The notes: generated by a model not told the origin, from the letters alone. A stretch of 58,632 nt of DNA from Bacteroidaceae bacterium (GCA_017451695.1 JAFTNW010000041.1:1-58632), one strand, 5' to 3'. Numbered from the stretch's first letter, positions 45,748-55,113 are shown. A program made the numbers and translations.

Positions 45748-46539
45748 TCAATCTATCTGGAATTCGCGCTTGCGCAACACAAAATCGCGGCCAAGATACT
45801 TTTCGCGCACCACAGGATTCTCGGCAAGCACCTCGGGAGTACCCTCAAAGAGAATTCTTCCCTCAAAAAGCAGATAAGCACGGTCGGTGATACTCAAAGT
45901 CTCCTGCACATTGTGGTCGGTAATGAGAATACCTATGTTTTTATCCTTCAATTTCCACACTATATACTGAATATCCTCCACGGCAATGGGATCGACACCC
46001 GCAAACGGCTCGTCGAGCATTATGAATTTAGGGTCGATGGCCAAGCAACGGGCAATCTCGGTACGGCGACGCTCGCCACCCGAAAGACGGTCGCCAAGAT
46101 TCTTGCGCACTTTTTGAAGACGGAACTCCTCGATAAGACTCTCGAGTTTCTCCTTCTGATACTCCTTGGGCTTGTTTGTGAGTTCAAGCACCGAGGCGAT
46201 GTTATCCTCAACTGTCATCTTGCGGAATACACTTGCCTCTTGTGCCAGGTAGCCCACACCGATGCGGGCACGTTTATATACCGGGAAATCGGTAATTTCG
46301 GTATCGTTCAAGAATATTTTGCCGTCATTGGGTACCACCAAGCCCGTAGTCATGTAGAACGACGTGGTTTTACCCGCACCATTAGGTCCCAGAAGACCCA
46401 CAATCTCCCCCTGTTTCACATCAAAGGACACATTGTTTACCACAGTGCGCTTACCATAGCGTTTCACAAGATTCTCGGTACGCAACACCATACGCTCGGG
46501 TGCAGAGGTCATATTCTCATTTTCAGCAAATGCAACCAT
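45748..46539 (-). CDS. lptB: LPS export ABC transporter ATP-binding protein LptB
   Basis: This 263-residue ABC ATPase powers extraction of lipopolysaccharide from the inner membrane. Walker A is [20 protein letters not shown], the signature is [15 protein letters not shown], Walker B is [20 protein letters not shown] and the switch His is in [12 protein letters not shown]. The ERRR variant after LSGG and the DPIAVEDIQ sequence are typical of LptB. An in-frame ATG at residue 10 is an alternative start. It is transcribed alone, divergent from mlaE. The membrane partners LptF/G/C are not in this window. Confidence 0.93.
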   Translation of the reverse strand: MVAFAENENMTSAPERMVLRTENLVKRYGKRTVVNNVSFDVKQGEIVGLLGPNGAGKTTSFYMTTGLVVPNDGKIFLNDTEITDFPVYKRARIGVGYLAQEASVFRKMTVEDNIASVLELTNKPKEYQKEKLESLIEEFRLQKVRKNLGDRLSGGERRRTEIARCLAIDPKFIMLDEPFAGVDPIAVEDIQYIVWKLKDKNIGILITDHNVQETLSITDRAYLLFEGRILFEGTPEVLAENPVVREKYLGRDFVLRKREFQID

Positions 46540-46566
46540 ACTTTTTATGGATTTTTATTTATGTGG

Positions 46567-46597
46567 CGAAGATAATGCAATTTTAGTTTACACCCAA
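46567..46597 (-). promoter_or_regulatory. lptB promoter
   Basis: The minus strand shows TTG (46595-46597), a 20-base spacer and TATCTTCG (46567-46574), the same -7 variant as at mdh and the rhomboid pair. The start would be near 46560. Confidence 0.55.
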
Positions 46598-46744
46598 CAT
46601 TTGCGCACAAGTTTTGAATAATGCTCGCCGGTTTTACACCGCCCCACCCATTTTTTTGTACCATTTGCATGCTTAACAATACCATTTCAAAGCCAAAAAA
46701 GCATAAAACAGCAGGCGACAAGTGTTATTGACAGATAAAAGTAG

Positions 46745-46752
46745 TATCTTTG
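46745..46752 (+). promoter_or_regulatory. mlaE-mlaF -7 element
   Basis: TATCTTTG matches the consensus exactly, but the only nearby TTG (46728-46730) is 14 bases away instead of 18-21. If used, transcription starts near 46759 and the start codon must be the ATG at 46773, not the in-frame start upstream at 46722. Confidence 0.45.
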
Positions 46753-46772
46753 CCCTTGAAAACAGAAGAAGG

Positions 46773-47522
46773 ATGTTTATTGCAAAGTCCATAAAGACAT
46801 TCGGCAGCTATCTCTTGCTCATGCGCCGTGTATTTGCCCGCCCCGAAAGCGGCAGAATATTCATGCGCCAAACCATGCGCGAGATATTCCAGCTGGGTAT
46901 AGATTCAATACCCATCGTGCTGCTTATCTCATTTTTCATCGGTGCGGTCATCTGCATTCAAATGAAACTGAACATTGAAAATGCATGGATGCCTAAATTT
47001 GTCGTGGGGTATGCCACGCGCGAAATTATGTTGCTCGAATTTTCATCATCCATCATGTGCCTTATCCTCGCCGGCAAGGTGGGCTCCAACATAACATCGG
47101 AAATTGGTACCATGCGCGTTACACAGCAGATTGATGCTTTGGAGATAATGGGTGTGAACTCTGCAAATTTCCTCATACTGCCCAAGGTAGCCGCACTTAT
47201 AGCCATGATTCCCATCTTGGTTATATTCAGCATTGTGGCAGGCATTGTGGGAGCGTATGCCATTGGGTTCTTCACCGGCATAATGACACCCGACGACCTC
47301 ACTTGCGGCCTGCAATACGAATTCCAGCAGTGGTACATCTGGTGCAGCATCATAAAAGCGATATTTTTTGCCTACATAATAACATCGGTGGCATCCTTCT
47401 ATGGCTACACGGTAGAGGGCGGCTCCATCGAGGTGGGCAAGGCCAGCACCGATTCGGTGGTTAGTTGCAGCGCACTTATTCTGTTTGCCGACATTGTATT
47501 AACCCAACTACTGATGCAATGA
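46773..47522 (+). CDS. mlaE: MlaE-family ABC transporter permease
   Basis: A 249-residue inner-membrane permease with about five or six helices. FFIGAVICIQMKLNIENAWM and the later LAGKVGSNITSEIGTMRVTQ with QIDALEIMGVN are the hallmarks of the MlaE/YrbE family, which moves phospholipids between the membranes to keep outer-membrane asymmetry. Its start is taken at ATG 46773, preceded by AGAAGAAGG, one of few Shine-Dalgarno-like sequences here, although it lies very close to the ATG. The stop overlaps the mlaF start (ATGA), so translation is coupled. No MCE-domain (MlaD) gene follows. Confidence 0.92.
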   Translation: MFIAKSIKTFGSYLLLMRRVFARPESGRIFMRQTMREIFQLGIDSIPIVLLISFFIGAVICIQMKLNIENAWMPKFVVGYATREIMLLEFSSSIMCLILAGKVGSNITSEIGTMRVTQQIDALEIMGVNSANFLILPKVAALIAMIPILVIFSIVAGIVGAYAIGFFTGIMTPDDLTCGLQYEFQQWYIWCSIIKAIFFAYIITSVASFYGYTVEGGSIEVGKASTDSVVSCSALILFADIVLTQLLMQ

Positions 47523-48271
47523 TAGAGATAAAAAACATAAGCAAGCAGTTTGGCAACCAGACGGTGCTCAACAATATAAGCGCCACCTTTGAGGAGGGGC
47601 GCGCAAGCCTCATCATAGGCCAGAGCGGAGCCGGAAAGACAGTACTCCTCAAATGCATTGTGGGACTATTGGACCCCGAGAAGGGCCAGGTGCTCTACGA
47701 CGGGCGCAATACTCTCACCTTCAACAAGAAAGAGCGCCAGCTGCTACGCCGCGAGATGGGCATGCTGTTCCAGAATGCCGCGTTGTTCGACTCCATGAGC
47801 GTGCTCGAGAATGTGATGTTCCCCCTGGATATGTTCTCCACAAAAACATACAACGAGCGACTGAAACGCGCCCGTTTCTGCTTGGAGCGCGTAAATCTGC
47901 TTGATGCACAAGACAAAAGCCCCGAGGAGCTATCGGGAGGTATGCAGAAACGCGCCGCCATTGCCCGCGCAATAGCCTTGGAGCCACGCTACCTCTTCTG
48001 CGACGAACCCAACTCGGGCCTCGACCCCAAGACATCACTCATTATCGACGAACTTATACACGGTATCACCAAGGAGTACAACATAACCACCATTGTAAAC
48101 ACGCACGACATGAACTCGGTGATGAACATAGGCGACCACATATTGTTCCTTGCCGGTGGAGAAATATCATGGGAAGGCAACAAAGATGAGATTCTGCACA
48201 CCGACAATAAGCAGCTCAACGATTTTCTCTTCTCGAGCGAGATTCTGCGTCGCGTGGCAAGCGAGAAATAG
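47519..48271 (+). CDS. mlaF: MlaF-family ABC transporter ATP-binding protein
   Basis: This 250-residue ATPase is the partner of MlaE. Walker A is IIGQSGAGKTVLLKCIVGL, the Q-loop is in MGMLFQNAALFDSMSVLENV, the signature is ELSGGMQKRAAIARAIAL, and Walker B is YLFCDEPNSGLDPKTS. The switch His lies in IVNTHDMNSVM. DEPNSGLDP and FQNAALFDS are typical of the MlaF/Ttg2A group. It begins inside the mlaE stop codon and ends at a bidirectional terminator, so this is a two-gene unit. Confidence 0.93.
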   Translation: MIEIKNISKQFGNQTVLNNISATFEEGRASLIIGQSGAGKTVLLKCIVGLLDPEKGQVLYDGRNTLTFNKKERQLLRREMGMLFQNAALFDSMSVLENVMFPLDMFSTKTYNERLKRARFCLERVNLLDAQDKSPEELSGGMQKRAAIARAIALEPRYLFCDEPNSGLDPKTSLIIDELIHGITKEYNITTIVNTHDMNSVMNIGDHILFLAGGEISWEGNKDEILHTDNKQLNDFLFSSEILRRVASEK

Positions 48272-48303
48272 AAAAGGTTGCTGGATTTTCAGCAACCTTT
48301 TCT
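48270..48303. terminator. Bidirectional terminator between mlaF and the paaK gene
   Basis: A 14-base-pair stem (AGAAAAGGTTGCTG at 48270-48283 with its complement at 48290-48303) and loop GATTTT separates convergent genes. It gives a U-rich tail in both directions. Confidence 0.85.
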
Positions 48304-48315
48304 ATTTCATATCTA

Positions 48316-49635
48316 TTATTTCCCTTTCTCCCAATCCGAGAAATCACGCTTATCAAGCACATGTTTTGCCTTGCCCATGGAACGCTCAATGGTTCCGGGT
48401 GGCTGAATATGGATATTGGGCTTGATACCGGTAACAGAAACCAAGCGGTCGTACAGATACTTGATGAAAGGCATCTGCCGTGCCGGGTTGGGCGAGAAGA
48501 GGTCGGGGCGCAACTCAACATCAAGGTCAAAGGTATCCTCGTTGTGCTTTCTGTCCACGGTAATGAAATACTGAGGAGTGAAAGCGGGGAACTCGGTGAG
48601 AATTGCCTCTATCTGGCTGGGGAACACATTCACACCACGGATAATGAGCATATCGTCGCTGCGGCCGAGTATCTTGCCAATGCGCACGCTGGTGCGGCCG
48701 CAACGGCACTTTTCGTATATAAGGTTTGTGAGGTCGCGTGTGCGGTAACGCAAGATTGGCATAGCCTCCTTGCACAGCGAGGTAAAGACAAGCTCACCTC
48801 GTTCACCGGGTGCAACCGGCTCCAAAGTATCAGGATTTATAATCTCGGGGTAGAACATATCCTCCCACACGTGCGTACCATCTTGATATTGACACTCACC
48901 ACCCACACCGGGGCCCGACATCTCGGTAAGGCCGTATATATCAATTGCCTTGATACCGAATTTGCTTTCCAATTCGCGACGGATACCCCAAGTCCACGGC
49001 TCGGCACCAAAGAAACCCACACGCAGTTTCAGGTCCTCTTTTTTGATGCCACATTTCTCCATCACCTCGGCCAGATGAAGAGCATACGAGGGGGTGCAGC
49101 AGAGTGCCGTGGTACCAAAATCCTGCATAAGCATCACCTGTTTCTCGGAATTACCCGACGAGGTGGGCAACTGCACCGCACCAAGCTTGGCTGCACCATC
49201 GTGCGCACCCAAACCACCTGTAAAGAGGCCGTAGCCGTATGATACCTGCACCACATCACCGGGGCCGATATCGCCCACAGCAAGCACACGCGCCACACAC
49301 TCGGCCCAATTGTCAAGGTCGTTCTGCGTGTATGTACCTACCACGGGCTTTCCCGTTGTACCCGATGATGCATGAATACGCTTTATCTCGCTCATGGGCA
49401 CTGCGTTCAGGCCAAAGGGATACTCGTCGCGCAAATCGTGCTTGGTGGTAAAGGGCAGTTTTGTAATATCATCAATGGATTTGATATCCTCGGGACGGAT
49501 ACCCTTTTGATCCATCTTTTTCTTGTAAAAAGGAACATTCTCGTAGCAACGCTTTACGGTGGCTATAAGACGCTCTGTCTGCAATGCCCGCATCTGCTCG
49601 CGGGACATACATTCCATTTCGGGATTAAAAATCAT
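48316..49635 (-). CDS. paaK: Phenylacetate-CoA ligase-type enzyme, copy 1
   Basis: This 439-residue AMP-forming aryl-acetate:CoA ligase has the P-loop HASSGTTGKPVVGTYTQNDL, the substrate/AMP motif DIYGLTEMSGPGVGGE, LRYRTRDLTNLIYE with the conserved Asp, and CRCGRTSVRIGKILGRSDDM followed by RGVNVFPSQIEAI in the mobile C-terminal domain. It activates phenylacetate or similar aryl acids. It is the last gene of iorA-iorB-paaK2-ACT-paaK1 and starts 5 bases after the ACT gene. It is clearly paralogous to the ligase at 50088-51419 but diverged, so substrates may differ. Running in the reverse direction is chemically possible but not indicated. Confidence 0.92.
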   Translation of the reverse strand: MIFNPEMECMSREQMRALQTERLIATVKRCYENVPFYKKKMDQKGIRPEDIKSIDDITKLPFTTKHDLRDEYPFGLNAVPMSEIKRIHASSGTTGKPVVGTYTQNDLDNWAECVARVLAVGDIGPGDVVQVSYGYGLFTGGLGAHDGAAKLGAVQLPTSSGNSEKQVMLMQDFGTTALCCTPSYALHLAEVMEKCGIKKEDLKLRVGFFGAEPWTWGIRRELESKFGIKAIDIYGLTEMSGPGVGGECQYQDGTHVWEDMFYPEIINPDTLEPVAPGERGELVFTSLCKEAMPILRYRTRDLTNLIYEKCRCGRTSVRIGKILGRSDDMLIIRGVNVFPSQIEAILTEFPAFTPQYFITVDRKHNEDTFDLDVELRPDLFSPNPARQMPFIKYLYDRLVSVTGIKPNIHIQPPGTIERSMGKAKHVLDKRDFSDWEKGK

Positions 49636-49640
49636 AGCAG

Positions 49641-50066
49641 TTAGTTATTAAAATCGTTTTCACTCAATAGATTCATATCTTTTTCGGCTATCACATGCAT
49701 AGCCTTCTCGCTCTTGTCGGTACGCATCACAAGCACACCCTTGCCTTTCCACAGGAACGAATACATATAGAGGATGTTTACCTCCGATTCGGACAATGCA
49801 TTAATGGCAATGGCAGCCTTTCCCGGCTCGTCTTCTATGGCAATGGCCAGCACATCGGTAAGCTGCACGTTTATACCGTTCTCTTTCAACATAGTGTATG
49901 CCTCACAGGGAGCAGAGCATAGCACTCTGTATATACCATAGTCCTGCGTATCGGCTATGGTGGATGCTATTATCTGTATTTTTGCCTTGCTGAAGAGGTC
50001 GAGCACCTTTATCAAAGTACCACTTTTATTCTCAATGAATATGGATAGTTGCTTTATTGTTGTCAT
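49641..50066 (-). CDS. ACT-domain regulatory protein
   Basis: This 141-residue protein is made of two ACT modules (about 1-70: QLSIFIENKSGTLIKVLDLF; about 70-141: LAIAIEDEPGKAAIAINALS with VNILYMYSFLWKGKGVLVMR). ACT domains bind amino acids, often aromatic or branched. Placed between two aryl-CoA ligase genes and next to indolepyruvate oxidoreductase, it probably senses an aromatic amino acid or arylpyruvate and adjusts the pathway. There is no catalytic domain. Similar ACT proteins accompany PaaK/Ior clusters in many anaerobes. Confidence 0.85.
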   Translation of the reverse strand: MTTIKQLSIFIENKSGTLIKVLDLFSKAKIQIIASTIADTQDYGIYRVLCSAPCEAYTMLKENGINVQLTDVLAIAIEDEPGKAAIAINALSESEVNILYMYSFLWKGKGVLVMRTDKSEKAMHVIAEKDMNLLSENDFNN

Positions 50067-50087
50067 TGGTATTACTGTTTAGCAGGG

Positions 50088-51419
50088 TTATTGATATACT
50101 GTACGCTTATCTACCACACGCACCGCCTTGCCGTCGGAAACAGGCAAAGTGCCCTTGGGGAGCAGTTTCACAACCGGTGTAAGCAGAATTTCGTCTTTCA
50201 AAGCACGTTGTATGCGCTTGGAAAGTTCCTGCAAGCGGTGATAGTCGTCGGTAAAGAGTTCTTCGAGCTCCACCTCCACCGTCATGTTGTCATTCTCTTT
50301 ATCGGTAGTGAGGGTTATAAGGTAGTTGCTTGCCAGCTCGGTAAAGGTCATCAAAATCTTCTCTATCTGAATGGGGAAGATGTTCACACCGCGCAGAACC
50401 ATCATATCGTCGCTACGGCCACGCATGCGGTCGATACGCACATGGTTGCGCCCGCATGGGCAGCTGCGGCCGAGCACACGGGTGAGGTCGCGTGTGCGAT
50501 AGCGCAACAGAGGCATAGCCTCGCGACAGAGCGTTGTAAGCACCAATTCGCCTATCTCGCCATCGGGCACAGGCTCCAAGGTTTCGGGGTTCACAATCTC
50601 CACTATATAGTAATCTTCCCAAAAATGGAGGCCGTTCTGCTCCTGACACTCAAAGCCGACACCGGGACCGCACATCTCGCTCATACCAAATGAGTTGTAT
50701 GCCTTAACGCCCATCATATCCTCAATGCGGCGACGTTGCTCCTCGGAGTGAGGCTCAGCACCTATGGCAAGCACCTTGAGCTTGGTGTCGCGGCGGGGGT
50801 CGATATCCATGCTGCGCATCACCTCATGAAGGCGGGTTACATACGAAGGCACGGCATGCAAAGCCGTAGTACCGAAATCGGTAATGAATTTTATCTGGCG
50901 CACCGAGTTACCGGCCGCAGCTGGCACGGTGAGCATACCCATGCGCTCGGCACCGTACTGAAAGCCAAGGCCGCCTGTGAACATACCATATCCGCTGGAA
51001 TTCTGGAACACATCATCGGGACGCAAGCCCACCATCCACAAGTTACGTGCCACCTGCGCAGCCCACTCTTCCAAATCCTTGCGAGTGTGAAGAATCACGG
51101 TGGGAGTACCTGTTGTTCCGCTTGAAGAGTGGAGCCTTGTGCACTCTCTCAATGGCACGCTTGCCATGCCAAAGGGATATGTGTCGCGCAAATCCTGCTT
51201 CGTGGTAAAGGGAATACGCCTTAAATCGTCAAGGGTTTTTATATCCTCGGGCTTTATGCCGGCCTCCTGAAAACGCTTTTTGTAAAAGGGCGAATTCATG
51301 CAATGGCGCACCGTGGCTTGCAGACGTTCAAGCTGCAAAGCCTCAATCTCGGCACGCGTCATGGTCTCCATCTTCTCATTGAAGAAGGGGCTGTTATCGT
51401 TGGGGATGAAATTATTCAT
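50088..51419 (-). CDS. paaK: Phenylacetate-CoA ligase-type enzyme, copy 2
   Basis: This 443-residue second PaaK paralogue in the cluster has the P-loop HSSSGTTGTPTVILHTRKDL, YGMFTGGLGFQYGAERMGML, the motif AYNSFGMSEMCGPGVGFECQ, LRYRTRDLTRVLGRSCPCGR and RGVNIFPIQIEKIL. Compared with copy 1 it carries a longer N-terminal lead (about 10 residues) and a different substrate-pocket region, suggesting a different aryl acid, such as indoleacetate versus phenylacetate (inference). It lies 19 bases after iorB and 21 bases before the ACT gene. Confidence 0.92.
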   Translation of the reverse strand: MNNFIPNDNSPFFNEKMETMTRAEIEALQLERLQATVRHCMNSPFYKKRFQEAGIKPEDIKTLDDLRRIPFTTKQDLRDTYPFGMASVPLRECTRLHSSSGTTGTPTVILHTRKDLEEWAAQVARNLWMVGLRPDDVFQNSSGYGMFTGGLGFQYGAERMGMLTVPAAAGNSVRQIKFITDFGTTALHAVPSYVTRLHEVMRSMDIDPRRDTKLKVLAIGAEPHSEEQRRRIEDMMGVKAYNSFGMSEMCGPGVGFECQEQNGLHFWEDYYIVEIVNPETLEPVPDGEIGELVLTTLCREAMPLLRYRTRDLTRVLGRSCPCGRNHVRIDRMRGRSDDMMVLRGVNIFPIQIEKILMTFTELASNYLITLTTDKENDNMTVEVELEELFTDDYHRLQELSKRIQRALKDEILLTPVVKLLPKGTLPVSDGKAVRVVDKRTVYQ

Positions 51420-51438
51420 AGCATTATACCTGATTAAA

Positions 51439-52017
51439 TTAATTATCTACCCCATCAAAGCCGGCTTGGAAAGCTTTGAGGTTGGCCTCCACCACAGCCT
51501 CTCCCTTGCGGGAGAATATGGTACGTATGGCATCTTTAAGCTCCTGCACCGATAGTATTTGAATGTGGCGCGCCGCCATGCCAAGCAACACCATGTTGGC
51601 ACCACGGGGGTTACCCACACTCTTTGCCACGGCATCAATATCCATAATATCCACGGCGGGCAGGGCGGCAAGTTCTTGCTGCACCGAAGCCATCTCGGGA
51701 TAGTTGGGAATATTCACAAAAGGCTCGCTGCCTGTTACAATCTTGCCATCCATTGCCAAATAAGGCAGATAACGCAGACTTTCCATCGGCTCCATGCTGA
51801 TAATCATATCGGCACCGCCTTGCGCAATAAGGTCGCTGTATATAACCTCGTCGGAGAGGCGCAGATGGCTCTGCACATCTCCCCCGCGCTGGCTCATGCC
51901 ATGCACCTCGGCTTGTTTAAGATTAAGCCCCGCTTTGGTGGCCGCTTCGCCTATGATAGTGGCGATGGAGAGGATTCCCTGCCCCCCTACACCGCATAAT
52001 ATAATATCTATTTTCAT
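51439..52017 (-). CDS. iorB: Indolepyruvate ferredoxin oxidoreductase, beta subunit
   Basis: This 192-residue gamma-domain-type subunit of the 2-oxoacid:ferredoxin oxidoreductase family starts DIILCGVGGQGILSIATII. It contains HGMSQRGGDVQSHLRLSDEV and GADMIISMEPMESLRYLPYL, which are diagnostic for IorB. With IorA it converts arylpyruvates and CoA to arylacetyl-CoA, CO2 and reduced ferredoxin, or the reverse under strong reducing conditions. It is adjacent to iorA (24-base gap) and complete. Confidence 0.93.
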   Translation of the reverse strand: MKIDIILCGVGGQGILSIATIIGEAATKAGLNLKQAEVHGMSQRGGDVQSHLRLSDEVIYSDLIAQGGADMIISMEPMESLRYLPYLAMDGKIVTGSEPFVNIPNYPEMASVQQELAALPAVDIMDIDAVAKSVGNPRGANMVLLGMAARHIQILSVQELKDAIRTIFSRKGEAVVEANLKAFQAGFDGVDN

Positions 52018-52041
52018 ATTGCAATTTGCTTTTAGGGTATA

Positions 52042-53637
52042 TTACTTGGCATTCTCCTTTGCCTTGCGTGCCTCACGCGCTTTACGCGCTGCGGTCTGGA
52101 TACACTCACGACGAGGAATAACAACAGACACACCGGGGTAATCTATCTCCTCTTTCAATATCTGCTTTATCTCCTCCATATTCTTTGGCAGAGGGACAAC
52201 CACGCGCACATGCTCGGGCTCCACACCCAAAGCTACGCAAATAGCCTCGAACTTGCTGGTACCGGCAGAATCTTGCCCACCGGTCATGCCGGTAGTGAGA
52301 TTATCGGATATTACCACGGTGATATTACTCTTGTCGTTCACAGCATCAAGAAGACCTGTCATGCCGCTATGCGTAAAGGTAGAGTCGCCAATAATTGCCA
52401 CAGAGGGGAAGAAACCTGCATCGGCAGCACCCTTTGCCATGGTGATGGATGCACCCATATCCACACAACTTGCTAATGCCTTGAATGGAGGCAATGCGCC
52501 AAGTGTATAGCAACCTATGTCGCCAAAGATTCTGTAATCGGGGTATGTTGCCAGCACCTGGTTAAGCGCGGTATATACATCCCTGTGGCCACAGCCCTGG
52601 CACAACTGCGGGGGGCGGGGGGCAACAATGGCCGATGGTGCGAGTGTGGGTTTCTGCTCCACGCCAAGGGCTTTTGCCACATTATCGGGGGTGAGCTCAC
52701 CTGCACGCGGCAAGTCGCCTGTGAGGCGGCCCTTCAAGGGATATTCGGCACCAAGCATCGATTTTACCTGTTGTTCCACCACGGGCTGACCATCCTCAAC
52801 CACTATTATGGCATCGCTCTTTGCTGCCAAAGAGTGTATTGCGGACTCCGGCAATGGGTAGTGGCTCACCTTCAATATATTTGCTTTATCGCCAATAGCC
52901 TCTTTGACATAATTATAACCTATACCGCAAGCAATTATGCCTAACGAGCCACCGCCACACTCCAATCGGTTATATATAGATTCCTGTGAGGCAGCCTGCA
53001 TATCGGCCTGCTTATTTATCAGGGCCGCATAACGGGTACGCGCAATACCGGGCAACAAGACCCAACGCTCTTGGCATATTCCAAGGTTCTGCATTGCAGC
53101 CGGTTCGTGCACCTCCACTGCGGCACGGCTGTGTGCCAGGCGGGTAACCACACGCAACACCACAGGCTCGCGCAGGCTTTCCGATAGTTCAAATGCGCTC
53201 TGCATCATATCGTATGCCTCTTGCTGGTTCGATGGCTCCATTATGGGCACCATGGCAAATGCACCATAGAAACGGCTGTCCTGTTCGTTCTGGCTGGAAT
53301 GCATCGAGGGGTCGTCGGCTGCCACCACCACCAAGCCCCCATTGACCCCTGTGATTGCGGAGTTTACAAAGGCATCGGCGGCAACATTCATTCCCACATG
53401 CTTCATGCACACCAAGGCGCGACGGCCGGCATAGGACATACCCAAAGCGGCCTCCATTGCAGTTTTCTCATTAGTACACCAACGGCTGTGAACACCACGT
53501 TCGCGGGCAGTGGCATCGGCCTGGATAAATTCTGTTATTTCGGTAGATGGAGTGCCGGGGTATGCATACACGCCACCCAATCCTGCGTGTATTGCGCCAA
53601 GCGCTATGGCCTCGTCTCCGAGTAGTAGTTTCTTCAT
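52042..53637 (-). CDS. iorA: Indolepyruvate ferredoxin oxidoreductase, alpha subunit without C-terminal ferredoxin domain
   Basis: This thiamine-diphosphate subunit has 531 residues from the ATG at 53637. The pyrimidine-binding half begins LLLGDEAIALGAIHAGLGGV and YAYPGTPSTEITEFIQ. The TPP-binding half shows CQGCGHRDVYTALNQ, IFGDIGCYTLGALPPFKA and AIIGDSTFTHSGMTGLLDAV with the GDS-x(n)-N metal site. Usual IorA proteins end with two 4Fe-4S ferredoxin motifs; here the chain stops after VVIPRRECIQTAARKAREAR with no CxxCxxC. Electrons must pass to a separate carrier. The frame is open to 53736, but the upstream part is not family-like. It starts the leftward ior-paaK unit. Confidence 0.9.
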   Translation of the reverse strand: MKKLLLGDEAIALGAIHAGLGGVYAYPGTPSTEITEFIQADATARERGVHSRWCTNEKTAMEAALGMSYAGRRALVCMKHVGMNVAADAFVNSAITGVNGGLVVVAADDPSMHSSQNEQDSRFYGAFAMVPIMEPSNQQEAYDMMQSAFELSESLREPVVLRVVTRLAHSRAAVEVHEPAAMQNLGICQERWVLLPGIARTRYAALINKQADMQAASQESIYNRLECGGGSLGIIACGIGYNYVKEAIGDKANILKVSHYPLPESAIHSLAAKSDAIIVVEDGQPVVEQQVKSMLGAEYPLKGRLTGDLPRAGELTPDNVAKALGVEQKPTLAPSAIVAPRPPQLCQGCGHRDVYTALNQVLATYPDYRIFGDIGCYTLGALPPFKALASCVDMGASITMAKGAADAGFFPSVAIIGDSTFTHSGMTGLLDAVNDKSNITVVISDNLTTGMTGGQDSAGTSKFEAICVALGVEPEHVRVVVPLPKNMEEIKQILKEEIDYPGVSVVIPRRECIQTAARKAREARKAKENAK

Positions 53638-53736
53638 GTTTTTATCTTTATACTTATATTTTGCTATTGAATTTCGTAAAGTTATACAAAAATATTTGTT
53701 TCGTAACTTATATATTAAAAAAATCACACAAATCAT

Positions 53737-53778
53737 GCAAAAACCCTCAAAGTTTGTCAGAACTTTGAGGGTTTTTGC
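53737..53778 (-). terminator. der terminator
   Basis: An 18-base-pair stem (GCAAAAACCCTCAAAGTT at 53737-53754 with its complement at 53761-53778) and loop TGTCAG lies just past the der stop. It isolates the ribosome-assembly block from iorA. Confidence 0.85.
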
Positions 53779-53793
53779 ATATCATAAACAAAT

Positions 53794-55107
53794 TTACTTC
53801 TGTCTGATAAATATATTCACCGGAACGCCCGTAAACTTCCAATGCTCGCGTATCTTGTTCTCCAAGAAGCGTTTGTATGGTTCGCGCACATACTGTGGCA
53901 AGTTGGCAAAGAAAAGGAACGACGGCACGCGTGTTTCGTGCAACTGCATGCAGTACTTAATTTTTATATACTTGCCCTTAATCGAAGGTGGCGGATAGGC
54001 CTCTATTATGGGCAACATTGTTTCGTTGAACTTGGCTGTGGAGATTTTTGTTTTTGAGTTCAAATATACCTCCTTTGCTGTTTCGAGTACCTTGAACACG
54101 CGCTGTTTAGTTACAGCCGATGTAAATATTATGGGGAAATCCACAAAGGGTGCCACACGCTGGCGTATTGCATTCTCAAAGAATTTCTGCACCTTCTCGC
54201 TCTTGTCCTCTACAAGGTCCCACTTATTAACCACCACCACAAGGCTCTTTTGGTTGCGCTGTATAATGGAAAATATGTTAAGGTCCTGCGATTCGATGCC
54301 ACGGGTGGCATCAATCATCAGAATACAAACATCACTGTTCTCTATGGCACGGATGGAACGCAGTACCGAATAGTACTCTATATCCTCGTTCACCTTGCCT
54401 TTTTTGCGTATTCCGGCTGTATCTACCAAATAGAAATCGAAACCGAACTTGGTATAGCGGGTAAGGATGGAATCGCGTGTGGTACCGGCAATATTTGTAA
54501 CAATATTACGCTCCTCGCCCAAGAATACATTTATTATAGAGCTCTTTCCGGCATTGGGGCGGCCCACTACTGCAAAGCGGGGAATATTCTCCTCGGGTGC
54601 TTCCTCTGCATCTTTGGTGAATTTCGAGATTATAAGGTCGAGCAGGTCGCCTGTGCCGCTGCCATTGGCTGCCGATATACAATGCATATCGCCCAAGCCC
54701 ATGCTGTAAAACTCGGCTGCGGCATACTGCATTTCGTATGTATCCACCTTGTTTGCAACCACCAATACAGGCTTTTTTGTGCGGCGAAGCATGGATGCAA
54801 GCTCGCTGTCAAGGTCGGTAAGGCCGTTCATGGCATCCACCACAAACAGAATAACATCGGCCTCTTCCATGGCAAGTGTAACTTGCTCACATATAGCCTC
54901 TTCAAACACATCGTCGGAGTTTTTCACCCAACCACCTGTATCCACCAACGAGAACTCCTTGCCACACCACAGGCAACGGCCATATTGACGGTCGCGTGTG
55001 GTGCCTGCCTCGTCCGATATAATCGCCTGCTTTGTTTCGGTCAGGCGGTTAAAGAGAGTGGATTTACCCACATTGGGGCGGCCTACTATTGCTACTAAAT
55101 TTCCCAT
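53794..55107 (-). CDS. der: Ribosome biogenesis GTPase Der (EngA)
   Basis: This 437-residue protein has two tandem GTPase domains needed for 50S assembly. Domain 1: [24 protein letters not shown] and NKVD. Domain 2: [31 protein letters not shown] and VNKWDLVE. The C-terminal KH-like domain follows (about 350-437). All GTPase motifs are intact. It lies 6 bases after era, in the order DUF177-rpmF-era-der, so four ribosome-related genes are clustered. It ends at a strong terminator. Confidence 0.97.
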   Translation of the reverse strand: MGNLVAIVGRPNVGKSTLFNRLTETKQAIISDEAGTTRDRQYGRCLWCGKEFSLVDTGGWVKNSDDVFEEAICEQVTLAMEEADVILFVVDAMNGLTDLDSELASMLRRTKKPVLVVANKVDTYEMQYAAAEFYSMGLGDMHCISAANGSGTGDLLDLIISKFTKDAEEAPEENIPRFAVVGRPNAGKSSIINVFLGEERNIVTNIAGTTRDSILTRYTKFGFDFYLVDTAGIRKKGKVNEDIEYYSVLRSIRAIENSDVCILMIDATRGIESQDLNIFSIIQRNQKSLVVVVNKWDLVEDKSEKVQKFFENAIRQRVAPFVDFPIIFTSAVTKQRVFKVLETAKEVYLNSKTKISTAKFNETMLPIIEAYPPPSIKGKYIKIKYCMQLHETRVPSFLFFANLPQYVREPYKRFLENKIREHWKFTGVPVNIFIRQK

Positions 55108-55113
55108 AGTTTA

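Noticed and set aside
54250..55098. A 282-codon open frame opposite der
   Set aside because: Der is full length and conserved on the minus strand; this frame is Cys- and Tyr-rich and unlike a real protein.
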